Of a stretch of 64,000 nt of DNA, positions 23,613-36,823 are shown piece after piece. The first letter of the stretch is position 1. Every line of letters begins with the position of its first letter. The notes beneath the pieces are model-generated. The model saw only the letters and a program-made list of their open reading frames with translations, had not been told where the DNA came from and ran no database searches. The stretch is taken from the NCBI GenBank assembly GCA_027943335.1, contig BSBK01002161.1, positions 1,829,001 through 1,893,000 on the forward strand, written 5' to 3'. Origin of the DNA: Chamaecyparis obtusa (taxonomy: Eukaryota; Streptophyta; Pinopsida; Cupressales; Cupressaceae). Position numbers and translations under genes: made by a program.

Positions 23613-24409
23613 TGTGTGTGAAATTTGTATGCAAGCTCTACAAGCACAAAAAAACCAATATGTCATTGTATCAATGGTTAGCAGTCTTAAATTCAAATGA
23701 AAAACATAAGAACCAATGAAAATCAACATATTGCTTCCTATCTAAGAAGAGTATGATCTAATTTAAGATTTTCTCTCTGATTCTAGCCTAGATCAGTGAC
23801 AATTCACTCTTAGAATGGAAGATTCAACTAATTACAATACCACTATGAAAGATCATGATGATTCTAGCTAGGAATTCAACTTCAATTATGAAAAATAGCT
23901 CTAAGATTGAGCTCGATTAAGATTCTAGATGCAATTTGACATTATTTAGCTAATATGAATGAAAAATTAGATTATTTGAGCTTTGAGTATGTTTCTTATA
24001 GATATTTGAGAGTAAAATGGATGGTTTAGATTCATCCATGAAGAGTGGTTAAAATCAATTCTTGGTTGACCCATGTGAGCATCCCTTGATTGGTGGGAAT
24101 TAAGTTCTTTGTCCCCTAGTGATGAGATGAAATTTAGGAGATTTAAGTACATTGATTTAATGTATAACTCTAGCCATTTATTTAATTGATTTGATTCAAT
24201 TAATTAGTCTTGGAGTAATAATTAATGAATTGATCACTTTGATTATGATTTGATTACCTGATTACTTAACTTATTGATTTTTGATGAATTATGTTGGGAG
24301 ATAAATTGAATTACTAACATAATTGAGAGATTGGTCATATTTAGGGAAATTTGACTAATTTGGTGATTTATGCCCTCTAGTTTAAGAAGCCTATTTTTAG
24401 ATGATTATA
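23613..24409 (-). repeat. Element D 5' LTR (right copy)
   Basis: Begins TGTGTGTGAAAT on the plus strand and ends ATGATTATA, where the left copy has GTGATTACA, so the terminal CA has become TA. The target duplication GTCAC follows directly at 24410-24414. As the 5' LTR of a minus-strand element it would carry the promoter; no TATA box was assigned. Confidence 0.92.
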
Positions 24410-24414
24410 GTCAC

Positions 24415-27400
24415 CGCCATCATTTCCAATTTGAAAATCAATAGCTAGTGACTGAGAGGGAAAAGATAAATACCTCCTTGGAGTTGTGCCTTTGCATTCA
24501 AAAAATCTTCTTTAAGCTCAAATGGTTTCTTGATTGAGCCTGTAGTATGAAGAATCCCAAATGCAAATAAATGCAATTACATAGAGTCATGTTGCGGGAG
24601 ATGTACAAGTACCAAAGCCATAAGTAGAAGAATGGATTGTCTTGCAGTCATAGAGGTATTAAAAGGTCTCTTAGAAGACAAAGAGATATTAAAACCATGA
24701 AGTACATGAATAGGTTGTTCTCATAACATGAAAATAATTCCAATCTCTATTGCTACCTCTTAATCTTCCCTTTAAGGGAAGATTACATTGGGAGGTCTGG
24801 ATGCGTGACCTAGAGAAGAGGGTTTGCAAGAATTTTGTACCCCTTGAGGAGAAGATTCAAGCCTCTCCCTTATGAAGGAAAATTATGAGAATCCACCACC
24901 CATTGTCTTCCCTTGGAGGTCTGAGATTGTAAATATTTTATTTGTGGCTCCTCTGTAACACTGGCTATCCAATTGCAATGATGGCATGGCTCACAATTTT
25001 CGTGAGCTTGCTCAAGGAATATTCTAACCTTGGGGTCATTAGCAATCTGACCTAGAAACTGTGAAAGAACACACAACTCAAAGATAATCATTCTAGGATG
25101 TGAATAATTTGGTATGATTGGGTAGCAATAGTTTAAAAGGTTATGTATGAGTAATTGACCCAAAGATTGTGCATCCTTGGTGTTATATAAGGCATTCCAA
25201 GGTTGATTATAGGGGACTAAAAAAATTGGTATAAAATGACATGTACATAGAAGGTATTAGGTTCTAGGGTATGAAATCGAATAAATTGTTGTAATGTTCC
25301 TTTTATGAAAATAGGTGTTTCATCTTGTGTTATAATGTGGTAGCCTTTCATGGAGATGTCTTTGTATAATGTATTTTTAACCATATGAATTTTATAAACC
25401 TAGATTTTTTGAATTCATGCTTGCAAATTGTGATTGCAATGTGTATTGTTTGTTCAATAGATCTATATTAAAGATGAAGTTAAATGCTTTGTAGAACAAT
25501 AATGGTTAGAATATATGTTGAAGATACCTAAGTAGAGTTTTATGTTGACATATAAAGGATAAAAACTTTATATTTGACTTTGTAGCCCAATGAATTTGGC
25601 ACTAGTTTTTGTGTTGCCACCTATAATCTTAGTAACCAATAAATAACCTAGATATTTGTTTTCTTTTGTATGGTTATGTGTATTTAAATCTTGACTTCCA
25701 ACCTGTTGTAAAAGGTAAGATATAATAGAGTTGAGCCGACTCTATAAAGGACCAATTTATGCTATAATTCTCTTGGGCTTGGAAGTAATCTGGAGGACTG
25801 TGCAATATTGGGCACCATTTAATACATTAGTTGATATTGTAGCAAAGGGATATCCACTTGGTTTTTGCAGAGCCTGAAGTGAAGGAGATATTCCATATTT
25901 CTAAGGATTTCTCAAACAATTGGCCACTAATTTAATATTTCTATTGATAGAAAAGGGAAAATTATTATGTAATTCTAAAACATGAGCTAGAATAACCGAC
26001 ACTATCCATTCTAGATTATTCTTCATTTTCTCCCACTAGAATAAAAAGATATTAAATTAAATAAAACTATGGAAAACTAGTTGGAGATTCCCATGAAGCG
26101 TGATTTGAGACCCTTTGAATACACCAAGCTCCCCTTGCATTTTTTTTAATTGTTAACTTTGAGTAAAGATCTCCCCAAGGTATTGGAGACCCAATCCCCT
26201 TTGGGTTGTGGGTTCAAAAAGTAGTAATTGATGACCTTGTTATAGTCCAAGATAACATCAAATTTTTGGGTCATTTCTGTTCAGACTACCATCAGACAGA
26301 CAATGAAGATGTCCATGTTTATGAGAATTTTTCTTTGAATGATAGCATTTGTTCCCACACAAGAAAGAAAGAGGCCCCTATTTTGTAGAATCTTCCCCCA
26401 TGTTCATATTTTGGGGGTCCCTCAGTCAAGCTACATTCCTCCTTGATATCTTTCTCTTTCCCTTATTATTTCCCCATCCCACCACTCTCAAAAACTATTT
26501 CCACTGATATCATTGACATTACTCAAAGTGTCTAATGTTAATCAAAACTTGTCCTAGACACTTGTGGGGAATATATGTGGAAACATTCATTCAATGATCC
26601 CTCCCCATGGTTCACATTGAAATATAATTAGTGGGATTCATGCCTATACTTTAATAGTAGATGTACATATGTCAAAGATCTCTCAAGCTACTCAAGATAT
26701 CCTTATAAAATATTTATTTAGGAAACATCAATTCTTGATACTCTTGAATGAATCTAGGCTTTCAACTCTATCAGTTTATATGTTGATCAAGGAGTGCATC
26801 CAAAACCTAAGTTACTGCCCCCTTTAGGACAACCATATTGGAATGGTTTTCCAAACTTGATTCACAAACTAAATGACCTAGTGGATGAGGCTATAGGTCT
26901 AGCTAGAACTCTTAGTTTGGAGGAATCTCCTACTCATTTTCAATCTCCTATTCAAGATCTTCTTTTATCTATAGAATAGATCCAATAGGTTGGGTCTGAG
27001 GACATCTCTCTTCAAATGCTCTCAAATCTAGACTCAAGCCTCTTCTAAGTGCTATCCTCCAAATGAACATTGCATATTATATCATTTTCCCTCTTAAAAA
27101 GAAAAAAAGAAAAGGTATCAGGCCATCAAAGAGTAAGAAATAAAGGAAGTGTCAACTTGGAAAATAGCGTAAGTAACATACATGATCAAATCCAACTAGA
27201 AAGATATAAAAACATGTAAACTATTCCTAATAACACTAACAAGACCATTAAAAAAACATAAAATTTAAGCTAAAATAAATAAAACCATTCCTTTGATGTA
27301 GCCTCATTATTTCTTCTTTATTATCTAATATGATGTTTCTCTCTAGTACTAAAATGTACAAATAAGAAAGCATGTGGAAAAGGACATAATGATGGAAAAA

Positions 27401-29127
27401 ATATTTGAAGAGCATGGTTGCAAGAATGATGCCAAAGAGGCCAATTTACAGACTTTTTAAATTTGAATTGATGGTCAAGATTGAGGATGAATCAACGATC
27501 ATTATTACATATATTATGAAAAATTAAAGAGTAAATTTGGAAAATGATAAATTATGACAAATTAGTGAGTGAATTGGGAAGGAGAAGTAGTGGGAGGAAA
27601 ATGGGAGAAATTAGGAGGGAGAAATTGGTGGGTATGATGCATGAGAAATTAGGGGAGAGTGTCATAAGATGGAAAAGTGGGATTGAGAGAAAAAATAGGC
27701 GTTATGGAATGAGTTAGCAATGATGGGGAAATTAATAATTTAAAATGATTAATTCCCTCAGATTTTGGGAAATTAGCCAACTAGTTAATTACTTTTATTT
27801 AATTAAAGGAAAAGGGGATAAAAGAGGGTAAATGAATATAGTTTTTTATTTACCAAGGCATGAGACCTTAGGACAAGGGGGAAAATTAATGGTTATTTGC
27901 CCCTACAGGATAGATTAAATAATCAATATAATTATTTAATTGAAGAGGTGGTCAAGGGAAAATTAATAGGATATGATGCAATTAGAGGATGACCGTTAGT
28001 GATTAATTAAATAGTAATCATTAATTAGTCAATGGTAGAATTACATGATGTCAATGAATAATAAAAATCAAATACGTGACATAGAAGAATAATTAGGACA
28101 ATGATGTAATGATTTTGCAAGGTAACACCAAGATGTTAAAAAGTGGCATTGCAACTGTTGACTATTCTTTAGTGTCTACATTCTGACCCTATTTGAAAAA
28201 GTTTGATTTTGAGTGTTGTTTCAAAGATAAATTAAGAAAAATCACTTTAAAAGTTGTCTTGGCAATGACAAGTTACAAGGGTGCCCCCTAGAGAAATTTA
28301 CTGAAAAATCCAAGAAAGAGGTCAATTTGTCAATAATGACACTAGGATTCCACTAAAAAAATAGAACTAAAATTGGAGTTCAAATGTAAAATATATGGGT
28401 CTTGGAAGGAGAAAAAGACCACGACCAAGACAAAATTAAAATCTTGCATGCGCATCTAGGAACTTCAAAGAGTTATAAAAGGGCTTTGGTGGGACAAAAG
28501 AGATCATTTTCACTCTTTCTTTTTACAAATTTGGAGCTTTGGAGCAAGGAGGATAGTGCAAATTTTGACAAAGAATCATCATGGTGAGAGGGTGTATAGC
28601 TACAAGTGATTAGAGAGCTTGGAGGAAGAAGTATGCACATAATTTCCCACTTCTTTTTTTATTTCAAAACACTTTTTCTTGCATTTTTATTTTGTTTTTA
28701 GGGTTTAGACTAGGGTTTTGGCACAATATCTATATAGTTGGGCACACATGTTGTGCACTTGGTCTAGGAAGAGAATTATGGCATTATGTGTGGACTTAAG
28801 GATAAATATGTGTTCTTAAGTGCATAGATTGTGTACTTGGGTGAATTATTGCACACTTAAGATACAAGTTAGGTACTTGGACATAGGATAAATTTGATTT
28901 TAGGTGTGCATTAGATTGTGAAGATCATTGTTTATAAACAAAAACATCAAATAGTATAATATTGAAACTCTTGCCCCTATTAATTTTAGGTTGACCTTCC
29001 CTCATTAAAAACATGAGAGAGACAACCGATGATGCATGGTATTACATCATCACTTGAGTGGTTATGAGTGATATTGTTTTCTATCCCTAGGTCTCCATTA
29101 CATTGCATACATGCCCAAGATCAAGAC
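24415..29127. other. Flank between D and the second PMD scrap, nothing recognised
   Basis: AT-rich sequence with only short open frames (none above 100 codons). A 97-codon minus-strand frame at 24870-25163 (FELCVLSQFLGQIANDP) is the most protein-like piece, but it uses a TTG start and matches no family I know. No LTR pairs or pol motifs were seen. Confidence 0.45.
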
Positions 29128-29310
29128 AAATAGAGGTTGATTACCACATTGACTAAGTGGTGGCATTCAAAGGCTAGCTCATTCCTTTTATCCACTAGAG
29201 AGGTCACCATCACCTTGGTGGATGTGTGGTGTATGTTTAGGATTCCTATTCATGGAGAGATTGTATCATATGAGGTATTGTCCTTATTGAGCATCATTTT
29301 TACATGAGAC
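29128..29310 (+). pseudogene. Second plant mobile domain fragment
   Basis: One plus-strand frame reads RLITTLTKWWHSKASSF, then REVTITLVDVWCMFRIPIHG. This is the same motif as in the element D frame (LLTALAKRF...GEVTITLEDVYRIL.LPINGP) but clearly diverged from it. Stops lie on both sides (a TAG just before, TGA after SIIFT), and the later PMD motifs are not evident. It may be a remnant of a host PMD gene or of another PMD-bearing transposon. It lies outside any element I could delimit. Confidence 0.68.
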
Positions 29311-30677
29311 AATGAATAGCAATTTACATAAGAAAATTCCTCTCTTGGAAGAGTGATGTAGATCAATCTCAAGGTTCCTTCTGGGTTGGGTCTCAACTGC
29401 TTGGATAGCTCAATGGGAGATAAATGTTAATCTATTCACAAGGAGGCCTTTTCTGGTTTGTATCTTGAAAGGCTACAAAACAAACTTCAAAACATGACAA
29501 TACTTCTCTTTTTGGATTTTTTAGATCTTTAAATGAATTTTTTTTTTAATCTAATTAATCTACCATAACTGATTCACAAGGAAGGTAAGAGGCAAGGTAA
29601 TGAGAATTTGAAATAAATTTTCTAAAAGAAACTAATGGACATAAACAATTATTACGTTGCTTTGCAAATTAAAATACCAAGAAGATGAGGAAAACCCACA
29701 AAAATGATATCTGACTAAATCATAATCCTAGCCAGGCAGATGCAATCATCAATGGAAATAAACGTAGATGTATGATGAGTCAAAATTCATTAGATCATGA
29801 AGCTACCACATATGTATGCACATGTGAGACAAATTTATCTTCAAAGCACTGAAAAAGAGAGATCTTCTCAATAATTCGTCACAACAAAGCAATACAACAA
29901 AGGTAAACATCGAACTAAAAGAATCGCAGATCTGAATCACCAAACAATCAATTGGTTCTTTTAAATAAACAAATGAGCAATTCACACATTCATAAATTTC
30001 GCAAAGGTAGAAGAATAATCACACCACGATTGAAGCACCAATTGTATGTATTGTATTGTAATAAAAATCTGACCTTTGTTACATGAATTTCATACAATTT
30101 ATAGAGATGTGCTCTAAATTTCACAGCTAGGGTTTTGGTTGCATCTAAAACTTGAAAATAAATCTAAACTAAAGATTACATGAAGGAAACTAACCCTAAA
30201 ACAAGTTAAAACTACTCTAGCAAAGAATTAAACCTTGTGCATTACAAATCTGGAGTAGATCATGCATAAAATAACTCAAAAACAAAATTGGAACTCATGC
30301 ATGCTCTTCATGAAACTTGCAATCCTACCCTTTATTCTTCATTATAGCTCTCCCTCGTGGACTCAACTAGAAGATGCCCTCAAATCATGCAAAAATGACC
30401 ATCTAGAAGTGATCTTTTTGACTGAAAAAACAAGTTGGAGAAGACTGGAGTTAACGGTGGTCGTGCCCCAGAAATTTCGGATCATGACCATTACCCTGAA
30501 AAAATGAAGCTCCAAAATTGACTAAGTGTTGGAACAACTTCTTCTCTTCTTTCAAACTTTCGGAGTCCAAAAATCCTGTAGGGCCGAAATCCCAAAAATC
30601 AAGGCCTTCAAAAATGGCTAACTATGGAAAAATGTTTTTTTCTCTATACAAAATTTTGCTATGTTCACACTGAGTGC
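29311..30677. other. Unassigned stretch
   Basis: No gene recognised. Possible very eroded continuation of the PMD frame to about 29500. The rest is AT-rich with short open frames, none of them convincing. Confidence 0.4.
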
Positions 30678-32289
30678 TTATCGACTTGGAAGGGCTTCTG
30701 GATTAGCTTTGCAGAACCTATCCAAAATCTCTTGCACTTCTTCAAAGTCATCCATATTGACCCCTTTAAGGAGTTCTTGTTGCTTCTCTTAGAAGGTGAG
30801 CAATTCAACTGCAAGCCCCTTTATTTCCTTTTCTCGAGATAACATCTTCTGAATTTCTTCCTTCTCATAAAACATCTACTGGAGGTCTTCTTTTGTACTA
30901 ACTCCTTCGAAGATATCCAGATACTGACTTATGATGACATTTATGGAATGCATTGTTTTCTCATCATCTTTGTCATATAAGTCTAGGTCTAACCCTTCGA
31001 AAAACTTATGCATTTCCTTCGCAAAAAAGTAAACCTTTATCTCTCTTTTTATTCATTCTTTTCCAACACCTTTTCAAAATGGTCAAAGTGCCAGTGATAT
31101 CTTAGATTCACTCCTCAAAATTATCCAATTCTGACCCTTCATACACTTTGACCAAAACTTGGAAGCCCTGCTTCCTTATTACTATGAGATCTTCTAGTGC
31201 CTTTTGCCACTTCAAGATCTTCTCCTATAGACCATCCTCCTCACTCATAATCTCAACCAAAAATGTGATTCCTTGAAGAATACCTCTGAAAGGCCTCAAA
31301 ATCTTCTTGAGAGCTACCATGGAAAACTCTTGAAAATCCACCTTCCAATCTACACATGCCTGAACAAAAGAATGTGGGATATCTTCCAGTATACTTACAT
31401 CACCCCTTTTCTCCAAAATAGCCTGTAATGAGGCCTCAGGGTTACTAGGGTCAATGGGACCAACTATCTTAAGGATAAATGTCTTCATTGCCTCATTTTG
31501 CTCCATCATTGCTTTTATCTTTTCTTCATCCTTATCCATGAAGCCTAGAGCATGCTTCAACCCGAGGGTAGCCAGATTTTTAATCCCTTCTCTAGCTAGC
31601 TCTCCTAAATCTACCTCTTCTAGCACATAATCATCTGGGGTGAATTTCACCATGCTGACATTCATTGTAGGGATAGCCACTTGAGCCTTCCACCAACCTG
31701 ATTGATCTTGCATTACATATGAGAGAGTCCTTGCTCGGGTACTAGATCCTGATTGATGGAATGCTCGCTCGAATGCCACCATATTTGTATCATCATCAGT
31801 ATATAGCCTTGTTCTTGGTTGGATTTCCTTGGTGAACCAGCTGGGCTTTGAAAAGGCATTAAGGGGCTCCTAAGGGGCAGCTAAACTCGAGGTAGTAGTC
31901 GGGTGCTCTATCTCCATTTACTCATGACTCTCCTCCTCTCCTCCTTTTGTTTCTTATTCTTCCCCTATGTATTGTTCCTCTCCTATATTTATCTATTCAT
32001 CCTCTCCAACCTATTTCTCCAATCCATCTTTTCCTTCTGACAGAATCTCACCGATCACCTCTGTTTCCTTCTCTAGCTCCTAAGGCTCTTGTGCTAATGT
32101 TTCAGTTGGAACAAGTGGTGGAGTAGGGGCTTGAGAAGGAGGGTTCTTCATGGGAGGAGTAGGAGTGAGAGGGGGAGTGGTTGAAGGCATTTTTGGAGGA
32201 GGTGGAGGTGGCATGGTGATATGAATAGGTGGAGGATGTGGTGGCAATGGAGTGGTTTGAACTGGAGATGGAAGTGGAGTGGTAGATGG
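30678..32289 (-). pseudogene. Decayed unrecognised protein, truncated by element A
   Basis: Reading leftward from the element A border the minus strand shows, in one frame: a proline-rich segment (PLPPHPPPIHITMPPPPPPK, then TPPLTPTPPMKNPPS); an acidic Glu/Gly-rich segment; then an uninterrupted 185-codon core (31225-31782) with WFTKEIQPRTRLYTDDD just upstream and FERAFHQSGSSTRARTLSYV inside. A Lys/Glu-rich, helix-like tail follows (WQKALEDLIVIRKQGFQ, KEIKGLAVELLTF, DDFEEVQEILDRFCKANPEA), ending at a TAA at 30680-30678. About ten in-frame stops, nearly all TAG or TAA, interrupt it. The N-terminus is missing because element A begins at 32290. The family is unknown; it could be a host gene or part of an older transposon. 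Confidence 0.6.
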
Positions 32290-32502
32290 TATAATACCCC
32301 AAAAATGGGATATAGGTTCATTAAACCTCCTACATCTTCAATTCAAATGAAATCGATATCAAAGTCCTAACCAAAGGCACATCTGCACACTATCGAATCC
32401 TAATTGATTATCCTAAATTTTGCATCGGGGAATATTCCTAGCAATATTCCTATTTATCCTAATTATCTTTAATTTAATAATTATTTGGTGATAAATCCTA
32501 TT
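32290..32502 (+). repeat. Element A 5' LTR, first part
   Basis: Starts TATAATACCCCAAAAATGGG, matching the reverse complement of the element C LTR edge (TGTAATACCCC) with TG changed to TA. It breaks at the element B insertion; its last five bases are the duplication CTATT. Confidence 0.9.
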
Positions 32503-32990
32503 TGTAAGAATTTGCAAATAGCAAATATTGAACCAAGGATCTAGAGGTTGAAGAAAAGTACAAGAGAGAAAATATGAATTCAAGGATGGATTGAATAGAT
32601 CCAATGAATTAATGATATTCACCAATGAATGTGATTACATAATAGGCCTCCTTATATAGGAAAGGTGATATGAGAGAATGATAAGGAGCTGATAAGCTAT
32701 CACCTATGCTAGGTGTAATCACATGTCCACCAAATGTGGATCATCCTCCAATATGCAATAAAGTATGTGCATTGGATTAGGATGATAATGTGATAAGAGC
32801 AAAAAAGGTGGATCTCACACACAATGAGGTATGTGAAGACAACTATCACACCAAAAGTGGAATTTCTCCTACACCATGTGTTGATTAAATGTGCACACTC
32901 CTAGGTGTCTCAATCACAAACTACTATGCAATGCATTAACCTAAGTAAGATTAAGTAAAGTGTAATTAGGAATAATTAATTACACCAACA
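32503..32990 (-). repeat. Element B 3' LTR
   Basis: 488 bp, TG...CA ends, adjacent to the polypurine tract. It would supply the polyadenylation site for the minus-strand transcript. Confidence 0.95.
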
Positions 32991-33000
32991 CCCCCCCTTA
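32991..33000 (-). promoter_or_regulatory. Element B polypurine tract
   Basis: On the minus strand this is TAAGGGGGGG, directly before the 3' LTR. Confidence 0.8.
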
Positions 33001-33312
33001 AGTGCAACTTAGGGGAATGCACTTAAACTCACAATGCAAGATGGGTCCCGACTACTAGGCCATGTTAGGTACCCATGTACAAGATACATGAAATGCAAAA
33101 CTCTCATAAAGTGGAGAAAGAGGGAAAACCTCATGGGAAAAACCCTCCCCCAAAAAGAGAGAAGAAAACAAGATGCATGGATAGAGTGCTCAAGACCCCC
33201 CAAGAACTACATACATCATGTATATACAAAGAAGTATCCCCTCATAAGAAGGATAGTTGGAGACATGATATCCCCCCCATAATGTAGAAGCTCCCATGTT
33301 GATGAAGAGTAC

Positions 33313-35203
33313 CTACAAACAATAGATAAGCCAATGCTTACAAGAAACATGTCTCCCCTTGGGAGGAAATAGATACATCAAATGATGAAGAAGCCAATCC
33401 TTATGCAAATGGAAGGAGGAAGAAGATGTAGGTCTCCATGTATGAATCTCTAAAGACTGAATAGGAATCTCCAGGCTCAAAGAATCTATCACTTCATGTG
33501 ACAAACCAAGTGAAGAAGGAGAAGAATCAAGTACACCAATCTCCAAAGAAGGTGAAGAAGTGTCCCCATCTATGATGAAATTGTCATCAAGGGAAAGAGA
33601 AACCCCCTCATGTATGTCTTCCAAATATGCATCATGAGAATCAACAAATGCTGAAGATGCATCCAAATAGTCATCACACTCTGCAAGATTTGAAACACTA
33701 TGAATATCCTGCTAAATAGTAGAGCCCATGTCTGAAGAAGCAAGAAGTGGAGGAGTAGGAAGATCAACACTTGTCTCAACAATAAAATGATTCAAGTGCC
33801 CAAAGTTCTCCTCATAATTATCCCTTGGTAAAGGGATGGGAACATCATGAATATCATCATCACTATCAACAAAAGTGGAAAAAGAATACAAGCGTGATGT
33901 ATGATCAACAACTCCCATAGCTATGACATCTCTAGTCTCCATGTCCCTAATGTAGACATAATCAGGAGTGAACTCAACAATTTTACCTTGTGCCCCATGT
34001 ATGATTAGGTAAATAGAAAGAAGATTAGTGGTCAAGGATGGTACACAAAGAACATCATTAAATGTCCCCTCTCCCATAGGAATAGAACCTTTCCCACAAA
34101 CTCTCATGAATTTTTTGTTACCCATCAAAATATTAGGAGAATTACAAGGCTCAATAGAAGAAAACATATCCATAGAAGATGCCATATGATGTGATGCACC
34201 TGAATCAAGAAGCCATTTACCTTGCTTAGGATGAGTGGAAGCCATGAATGCTTGTCCTTTACCTTTAATTTGGATGATAATGAAGATGTAGAAGCTGCCA
34301 AATGTGTAGAAGGAGCAGACACTAATGAGGGCAACTTAATATTGTGTTTCTGAATAATGTGAGTTAGCTCATCAATCTTCTTTTGAAAACACTTATGCTC
34401 ATCATGTCCTAACTTTTGACAATATGCACATTTATCTCTCTTCTAGATGATTCCTCTCTTGAAGAGGACTTGGATTCAGTACTTTTTGGTGAAGAAGATT
34501 CATTACCTTTGTCTTGAGGCTTAGGATCCTTATTATGTTTCTTTCCTTTTCCATTAGAAGCCTTTGAAGTAGACTCACTTGCAATCAATGCTTGATAAGT
34601 GGAAGGCTTCAACTAACCCATGTGTGCCAACTTTTCTTGTTCCCTAGTGAGCTGTGTCGCAAATTCATCAAGAGAGGGCAATTTGTATGCACTACCAAGA
34701 GCATCCATAGTAGCATAGAATGTAGAAACAAAGATAGAATAATCAGGACCAAGCTTGGAAAGAATAGAAAAGATCAATTGTTCATCCCCTTTAACAATGC
34801 CACATGAAGAAAGCTCCAATCTAATAGTATTGAACTTAGAGAAAAAATATTGAATATTGTCAAAATCCCTAGGATTGAGACCTATGAGATCATTCTCTAA
34901 TCTAAATTTTCTCATTCTATCAAGTTTACCAAAGATTCCTTCCAATGTGATCCAAGCATCATGAGGATTTGTGCAAGATTCAATATGAAAGAGCATGTCA
35001 TGAGAGATGGATGATCTAAGAAAGCCAAGTGCTTTATCCCTTCGATCAAACCATTTTCGCCTTTCTACAACACCTGTTTGAGGTTCTTAATCTTGCCCAA
35101 GAGTCATTCTAAGCAATCCAAGACTCAACAAATGATCACTTAATGAAACTTTCCATTCATGGTAGTTATATGGAGTGAGGATTTTAACCTTTGAATTATC
35201 CAT
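33313..35203 (-). pseudogene. Element B gag-protease polyprotein
   Basis: Start ATG at 35203-35201 (MDNSKVKILTPYNYHEWK), the usual opening of copia Gag (DUF4219/UBN2). UBN2 continues at 34613-34996 (CTNPHDAWITLEGIFG, FNTIRLELSSCGI). A C-X2-C-X4-H-X4-C zinc knuckle (CAYCQKLGHDEHKC) lies near 34390-34440. Protease follows with WLLDSGASHHMASSMDMF (34196-34225 region) and VLCVPSLTTNLLSI. The frame reaches the GAG-pre-integrase motif ENFGHLNHF near 33800, then enters an acidic Ser/Asp-rich segment (33313-33712) with no integrase, RT or RNase H. Stops after TLGQD, after AHMG and before QDIHS break it. Gag would package the RNA; the missing enzymes must come from elsewhere. Confidence 0.85.
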
Positions 35204-36823
35204 ATTGCAACCAAATAATGACTGATAACTACTGATAACTCTTTCAAATGACTGATGCAAATCAGAAAACTGAAATCCAAGGACTAACCAAGTGCAATAA
35301 TAGCCCCAAAATGACCTATTGCTGAAAGTGATATGTCTACCCAAAATCACTCAAATCTGATTGTAGATCTGGAAAGTAGACAAAAAATCATGCACTTTCA
35401 AAAAAAAATTTCACCTCAAAATGTTACCGTATGTGCCCAAACGAAGCCCTGGAAGTTGCAGAAATTAGGAATAGTCAACAAGATCTGAAATTTTTAACAA
35501 ATGTGGCCACCAAAATATAAAATCAACACCACCACTAGAAAGTTCAGGAAATTCTACCCAATTTCAAAAAAAATTGCACCCGATTTGGAGCCCGGATGAC
35601 CAAGTTATGGCCTCTCAAAGTTGGACTACAAAAACCAAACTGCAAATGGTGAAGGCAGAATAATATCAAACCCTGATGACATTAGAAAAACATTGCATTA
35701 AATTTGATGATCATATGACCGTCACTGAAAGCCAATTTTGCCCTATTTTGATGGCTAAACGGTCATCAATTTTAGGCACGCAAAATGGTGACATCAGCAC
35801 AAATTTCACCCAATGATGAATTGGTAGGTGACTTGGACTGTCCGTACCATACAGACATAGACGTGGCTGGTGACGTGTCACGAAGATGTGGCAAATGACT
35901 TGTCACTGTGTGCCAAGTGGCACTCTATGATTGGTTGTATGGGCTTCTTGGGGCGGATGCATGGTTGCTGCGTGGCAGTCTGGGATTGGTCCACTTGTGC
36001 ATCATCGTGGTCACCGCGTGGCCGACCGTGGGAGGTGAGTCTTCGGCGGTGCTTGGGCAGTGGTCTTCGGTGGTTCTCAGTGGTGGTCTTCAGCGGTGCT
36101 TGATGATAGTGGCTGAAAGAGGGGGGCGGGAGTCTGAGGTTGGTGGAGAAATGGATGCAGAGGAGCCACTTCGGGCGGCGGTGTCAGAGATCTAGCGGAG
36201 GGGCGTTTGCTGGAGGGAGCACTGCCGGGGCTGTAGACTGAGGAGAGGAGCACCAACTGAGCAGGCAGTGGGATTGTTAATCCCACATGCACTGTGGCAA
36301 GGGCTTTCACCCTATTTAAATATGCAAACACTCGCAGCGCTTGGTAAGTGAAGCGGCCAGTTATGGCTCTTGTCTCGCCTTCAGCCTGCTGCTTGGTTGA
36401 CTTGAGCGCAGGTCTCATACTTTGACATGAGATGATGTCACTCTGCTCTACCGTATGCAATAGAAAAGATTCTGCCGCCTAAAATGGGGCCGCACCTTGC
36501 CTCACAAAATTTTTGTAGACGAAAAAAAATTCTTAAAAAATATAGAATTAAAAAAATAATTTTTAAATTTTTTTTTTAATAAAATCGTACAAGAGGTGCA
36601 TATCGGGCCTATGGTCCAATTTGCAAATTTTTTTTGCCTCAGTTTGGACTTTCACTGAATATGGGTGAGTTTATAGTCAATTTTAACTGAAACAGCCTCC
36701 TGGACGCAATGGTGAGGTCAGATCTACTCCAAGATGCCTCTATCGCACGTTGGTTGCCAGATCTAAGATTTGGACCTTCAAAGCTTGCATCAAGCTCTCT
36801 TCAAATCGACTGATCTAAACGCT
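35204..36823 (-). other. Element B 5' leader with G+C-rich island
   Basis: 1.6 kb between primer-binding site and gag. The part at about 35830-36450 is strikingly richer in G+C than everything around it. It includes an imperfect internal repeat around 36020-36105 (tcttcggcggtgcttgg, tcttcggtggttctcag, tcttcagcggtgcttg). The short open frames on either strand across it have no recognisable family. Confidence 0.7.

Larger units (their letters stand above)
3267..24409 (-). mobile_element. Element D: 21.1 kb Tat-lineage Ty3/gypsy LTR retrotransposon, decayed
   Basis: Two direct repeats of about 790 bp, 3267-4054 and 23613-24409, flank an internal region. A perfect 5-bp target duplication GTCAC lies outside them (3262-3266 and 24410-24414). 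On the minus strand the order is leader, gag, protease, G-patch-like segment, linker, RT, RNase H, second RNase H, integrase, then a long 3' region. The second RNase H is the hallmark of the plant Tat lineage. The element is dead: gag-pol is full of stops and frameshifts, the integrase core is deleted, and a 4 kb element (E) and a TRIM sit inside it. The LTR pair differs at about 7% over a 640-bp stretch compared by eye, so it is older than elements B and C. Unlike C it carries about 3 kb of extra DNA with an antisense plant mobile domain frame. Confidence 0.93.

Noticed and set aside
24870..25163. 97-codon minus-strand frame with protein-like composition
   Set aside because: Starts only with TTG, recognised by no family, and the reading frame breaks on both sides; mentioned in the flank entry only.
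36077..36460. 127-codon minus-strand frame and overlapping plus-strand frames in the leader of element B
   Set aside because: Open frames are expected by chance in the G+C-rich island; no domain seen.
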